Part shown: positions 61,220 through 64,000 of the stretch, piece by piece
How the letters are laid out: each line of letters begins with the position of its first letter
How positions within the stretch are numbered: position 1 is the stretch's first letter
NCBI RefSeq assembly: GCF_038561935.1
Contig: NZ_CP102770.1
Coordinates: forward strand, 62,001 to 126,000
Length of the DNA stretch: 64,000 nt
Direction of reading: 5' to 3'
DNA from: Myxococcus stipitatus
GTDB lineage: Bacteria; Myxococcota; Myxococcia; Myxococcales; Myxococcaceae
Translations under genes and position numbers: made by a program
Notes under the pieces: generated by a model
Told to the model about the DNA's origin: nothing
Databases searched by the model: none
Seen by the model: only the letters and a program-made list of their open reading frames with translations

Positions 61220-62872
61220 TCAGCCTCGCATGGGGAGCGTGAAGGCGAGCTGGAAGCGGGTGCCCGCGTGCTCGGGCCGGACGGTGGCGGTGACGTGGAC
61301 GCCGGGGCCGTGGTCCGTGCGGACCAGCTCTCCGTGAAGCTGTCCGTGCTCGGTGGAGCCCTGGAAGAGGAAGACCTCCGCGGCCTGCGAGAAGATGGCG
61401 GCCACCTCCGTGTCGCCGGAGCCAGGAGGCAGCTGGTCCCTCACCCACGTGGCGAAGCGGACGATGCGGCCGGTGAGCACCTGCGCGGGCAGGGGCACCG
61501 CGTAGCCACCGCCGAACGCCATGGGCGCCGCGGCCAGCAGCACCGCGTCCGCGTCGCGCCGGCTGCCCAGGCCCAGCACGCCGTGCGCCTCCAGCTTCGT
61601 CTGCGCGCGGATGGGCAGGAACGTCTCGGTGGGGATGGACAGGCCCTTGTCCCGGCCCCCGGGCACCTCCCACAGCGCGGGCGCGCGCACGCTGCCCGGC
61701 TGGCCGGTGATGCGCGCGAACGAGCGCGTCTCCCGGAAGCTGGAGGCGAGCAGGGCCGCCACCGCGAGCGCGGGGCTGGTGAAGGCCCACCGCTTCGCCT
61801 TCACCTCGTTGGCGACCGCCACGCGGTTGAGCACCACGCACAGCCACCGTGAGGACTCGTCCTGGCGCAGCTCCTTCCAGGCCTCGGAGACCTTCTCGCG
61901 GCCGTCGTCCAGGCCCAGCGAGAGCTCGTCCGGGGACAGGCTCAGCAGCGACGGCGCCACGGCGGCGATGATGGGGACCTGCGCGTGCTCACCCAGCGCG
62001 GCGAGGCGGGCCAGCACCGCGACGTCGTCGTTCGTGTCCACCACGAAGACGGCATCGGGACGCTCGAAGGGCTCTCCGGCGAGGGCCTCCTCCAGCGCGC
62101 CCGGCAGCTCCGCGCGGCTCACGTCGAGCACCTCCACCCCCATGCCCGCGGACGCGGGGCACTGGTCCACCAGCCACTTCAGCCCCCGCCAGGCGGACTC
62201 CATCCGGGCGACGGGCTCCGCGATGAGCACGTCCGTCGCGCACCGCACGAGCGTCTCGTCGACCAGCTCCTTCACCGCCTTGCGCGTGGCGCTGGCGGGA
62301 CCCGCGGACGGCGCGGCGGGAGGGCGCGGGTTGATGGCCTTGATGAACGCGCTGACGGCGCGCGAGGCGTTCGCGGTCGGCGAGGCGTTCTCCGCCTGCT
62401 GGAGCAGGCTCTCCACCAAGGAGTCCTCCCCCGTCGCGGAGGCCGCTGGCGCGGAAGCCGCTGGCGCGGAGGCGGAGGGCGCCGCGGCGTCGCGAATGGC
62501 GGCGGCCACGGCGTCCGGCAGGCGCCCCGGACCGGTGACCCGCGTCACGCATTGGATGACCTCCTCGGCGGGCCCGAGCCCCCAGAGGGTGTCGCGCAGC
62601 GCGTGCAGCTCACGGGGCTTGGGCAGACGCGGGAGCACCTCCGCCACGCTGAAGTCGCGCAGGCGCTCGAACGAGAGCTCCACCGGGCAGGTGTCCAGCG
62701 CGCCCAGCCGGTCCGGCACGGTGACGCGCACGTGGCGGGCGGCCTTGGCCAGCTCCTCCGCGAAGGTCTCCGGCGTCACCTGGAAGCGACGCCCCGTGGG
62801 CGTGGAGGAGAACGCCCCTGCCACGAACCACCGCACGCGTGCTCCTTCCGCACTGCTTCCGCTCCGGCTCAT
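61220..62872 (-). CDS. T6SS contractile-sheath-like protein (TssB-TssC fusion)
   Basis: 550 residues. The N-terminal 100 residues resemble TssB/VipA (HVRVTVPDRLGALDTCPVELSFERLRDFSVAEVLPRLPKPRELHALRDTLWG). After an Ala/Ser linker (about 135-200) the rest resembles TssC/VipB: RMESAWRGLKWLVDQCP is the conserved WRGL segment, then VEVLDVSRAEL, VPIIAAVAPSLLSL and RITGQPGSVRAPALWEVP. In ordinary T6SS the two are separate subunits that form the sheath together. Here they are fused, with no other T6SS structural gene in the window. It may be a divergent or accessory sheath protein. Confidence 0.65.
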   Translation of the reverse strand: MSRSGSSAEGARVRWFVAGAFSSTPTGRRFQVTPETFAEELAKAARHVRVTVPDRLGALDTCPVELSFERLRDFSVAEVLPRLPKPRELHALRDTLWGLGPAEEVIQCVTRVTGPGRLPDAVAAAIRDAAAPSASAPAASAPAASATGEDSLVESLLQQAENASPTANASRAVSAFIKAINPRPPAAPSAGPASATRKAVKELVDETLVRCATDVLIAEPVARMESAWRGLKWLVDQCPASAGMGVEVLDVSRAELPGALEEALAGEPFERPDAVFVVDTNDDVAVLARLAALGEHAQVPIIAAVAPSLLSLSPDELSLGLDDGREKVSEAWKELRQDESSRWLCVVLNRVAVANEVKAKRWAFTSPALAVAALLASSFRETRSFARITGQPGSVRAPALWEVPGGRDKGLSIPTETFLPIRAQTKLEAHGVLGLGSRRDADAVLLAAAPMAFGGGYAVPLPAQVLTGRIVRFATWVRDQLPPGSGDTEVAAIFSQAAEVFLFQGSTEHGQLHGELVRTDHGPGVHVTATVRPEHAGTRFQLAFTLPMRG

Positions 62873-62999
62873 GAACCGCCCCCCAGCCAACAAGAGTCAG
62901 GTGCCGCACGTTAGCGGGAGAGGGTGTCATTCGCGAGGGGGCTCGGTTCCACGGGGGCCCGCGCTTGCGTGTTCCTCCATCCGAGGCCAGCCTCCTCCC

Positions 63000-63410
63000 A
63001 TGTCCATCCGGAAGGACTACATCGAGCGCCTCATCGAGCAGTTCGCCGCCGCGCTGGCGCGGCTCCTCAAGGCCCGCCGCGAGAAGCGCTACGACGACGC
63101 GGCCCGGCTCCTGCGCGCCACGGCGCTCGACACCCTGGGCATGGAGTACGAGGCCCTGCTGATGGTGGATGCCTCCTCCACCGCGAGGCTCCTGGGCGAG
63201 CCGGCTCGCGTGAAGGTGCTGGCGCGCCTCGTCGCGGAGGATGGCGACCTGCACGAAGTCCAGGACGCGCACGCGACGGCCGCGTCCCGCTTCCGCTACG
63301 CGCTCGCGCTGTACGCCCAGGCCCAGGCGATGGGCGCCCCGCTGGAGGCCGACGACACGGCTGTCATCACGCGGCTTCAATCGTGGCTGGATTCCTCCGC
63401 TCCGACTTGA
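63000..63410 (+). CDS. DUF6483-like helical protein
   Basis: 136 residues, predicted all-helical. The opening MSIRKDYIERLIEQFAAALARLLKARREKRYDDAARLLRATALDTLGMEYEALL fits the DUF6483 pattern, a small TPR-like family of unknown function, including its start with a Tyr-Ile pair. Charged C-terminal helices (ASRFRYALALYAQAQAMG) follow. No membrane segment or catalytic motif. It stands between the sheath-like gene (divergent) and the dehydrogenase gene. Confidence 0.65.
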   Translation: MSIRKDYIERLIEQFAAALARLLKARREKRYDDAARLLRATALDTLGMEYEALLMVDASSTARLLGEPARVKVLARLVAEDGDLHEVQDAHATAASRFRYALALYAQAQAMGAPLEADDTAVITRLQSWLDSSAPT

Positions 63411-63645
63411 GAGGCATTACTCCCACCTGAGTCCAGGTCCACCCTGTTCAATTCTTGACGCGCCGCGGCCCACGCGTCGCATGCCTCGTGGGGATGCGGG
63501 TCCTGTTTCCGACAGGCGAAGTGCCGGGGTGACGGACACTCGATGGCGCCGAGGTGGGGCATTCGAGGGGGGTGGGTTGCTTACCTGTCTGTCTTCACGG
63601 ATACGATGAGCCGCACGTCCTCACTCACCGCAGGAGGGTGCGCGC

Positions 63646-64000
63646 TTGTCGTTCGTGGATCTCCCCGAGAACGTCGTCCTGTGTCGGAACCTGGCGGGAG
63701 GCGAGTGGCGGATGCCGGAAGGCGAGGCGCTGCTCGACGTGCGAAGCCCGTACACCGGCACCGTCATTGGCCGTGTCCCTCTCACCTCCGCCGCGGGTGT
63801 GGACCAGGTGGTCGAGGCCGCGCGTCCCGCGGTGGCGCCCTGGCGCGCGATGCCGGTGCGGGAGCGGACGCAGTACCTCTTCCGCTTCAAGCACCTGCTC
63901 GAGAAGGACCTGAACCGGCTGGCGAACCTGGCCGCCAGCGAGGCGGGCAAGACGGTGGCCGAGGCCCGCGCCGGGCTGCTCAAGGGCCTGGAGGTGTGTG
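63646..64000 (+). CDS. mmsA: Methylmalonate-semialdehyde dehydrogenase-like ALDH, N-terminal part (cut by window edge)
   Basis: 118 residues are visible. TTG 63646 is the start, 7 bases after CAGGAGGG. The sequence VRSPYTGTVIGRVPLTSAAGVDQVVEAARPAVAPWRAMPVRERTQYLFRFKHLLEKDLNRLA, then EAGKTVAEARAGLLKGLEV, is the N-terminal cofactor-domain lead of CoA-acylating methylmalonate-semialdehyde dehydrogenases (valine and myo-inositol catabolism). The catalytic Cys is outside the window. Other aldehyde dehydrogenases of the same subgroup cannot be excluded. Confidence 0.75.
   Translation, partial: MSFVDLPENVVLCRNLAGGEWRMPEGEALLDVRSPYTGTVIGRVPLTSAAGVDQVVEAARPAVAPWRAMPVRERTQYLFRFKHLLEKDLNRLANLAASEAGKTVAEARAGLLKGLEVC

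Overview
The window is high-GC DNA from a myxobacterium, most likely a Myxococcaceae member (Myxococcus, Corallococcus or a relative). This rests on the GC-saturated third codon positions, the many lipoproteins, Ser/Thr kinases and sensor histidine kinases, a myxobacterial-type sigma-70-like factor, a PilZ protein with a coiled coil, and the general style of the gene families. Both ends cut genes: polyphosphate kinase on the left, and a methylmalonate-semialdehyde dehydrogenase-like gene on the right. No tRNA, rRNA or CRISPR array was found.

Left region (1-10.5 kb): ppk1 (partial), a BamE/SmpA-like membrane protein, a CHASE3-PAS-GAF histidine kinase, a cupin, a coiled-coil PilZ protein, RtcB RNA ligase, a small secreted protein, a methyltransferase, a TPR-type protein and a sigma-70-like factor.

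Accessory island (10.6-19.4 kb): a minus-strand type VI secretion effector operon in decay. Its order was DUF2169 protein, ketosynthase-like protein, PAAR-like (DUF4150) protein with a C-terminal candidate deaminase toxin, and a SUKH-like immunity protein. Two identical 2393-bp IS66-family elements in opposite orientation, each with its own 8-bp target duplication, split the DUF2169 gene and the toxin gene. Deleting each element and one duplication restores both reading frames exactly. The ketosynthase-like gene between them has a one-base frameshift. Only the putative immunity gene is intact.

19.9-23.1 kb: three consecutive genes share a T2SS/T3SS pilus-assembly N-terminal domain (pil_N). 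One is a stand-alone secreted protein; the other two are membrane Ser/Thr kinases that carry an N-terminal anti-sigma-like zinc finger and display pil_N outside the membrane. This looks like a sensing module and is the best candidate here for an undescribed system.

23-34 kb: a DUF4142 protein, two hotdog thioesterases, a large secreted propeller-amidohydrolase, a peptidase-like lipoprotein, a deoxyhypusine synthase homologue, a TetR-DoxX pair with a double operator, and a pair of lipoproteins, one with a JAMM-like metal motif.

34-41 kb: an acyl-CoA catabolic cluster. A TetR gene and a PECR-like SDR diverge from AtuA-like, carboxyltransferase and biotin-carboxylase genes across a perfect 26-bp palindrome. 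The gene set resembles part of the Pseudomonas acyclic terpene utilisation cluster.

41-64 kb: an MFS exporter, a DUF59 protein with an amidohydrolase, a hybrid histidine kinase, an M28 peptidase, a class III nucleotide cyclase, a DHA2-type MFS exporter, two tandem FG-GAP/lysyl-oxidase-like lipoproteins, a cysteine desulfurase, two MacB-type permeases without an ATPase, small envelope proteins, a GNAT enzyme, a T6SS sheath-like TssB-TssC fusion, a DUF6483-like protein and the start of an aldehyde dehydrogenase.
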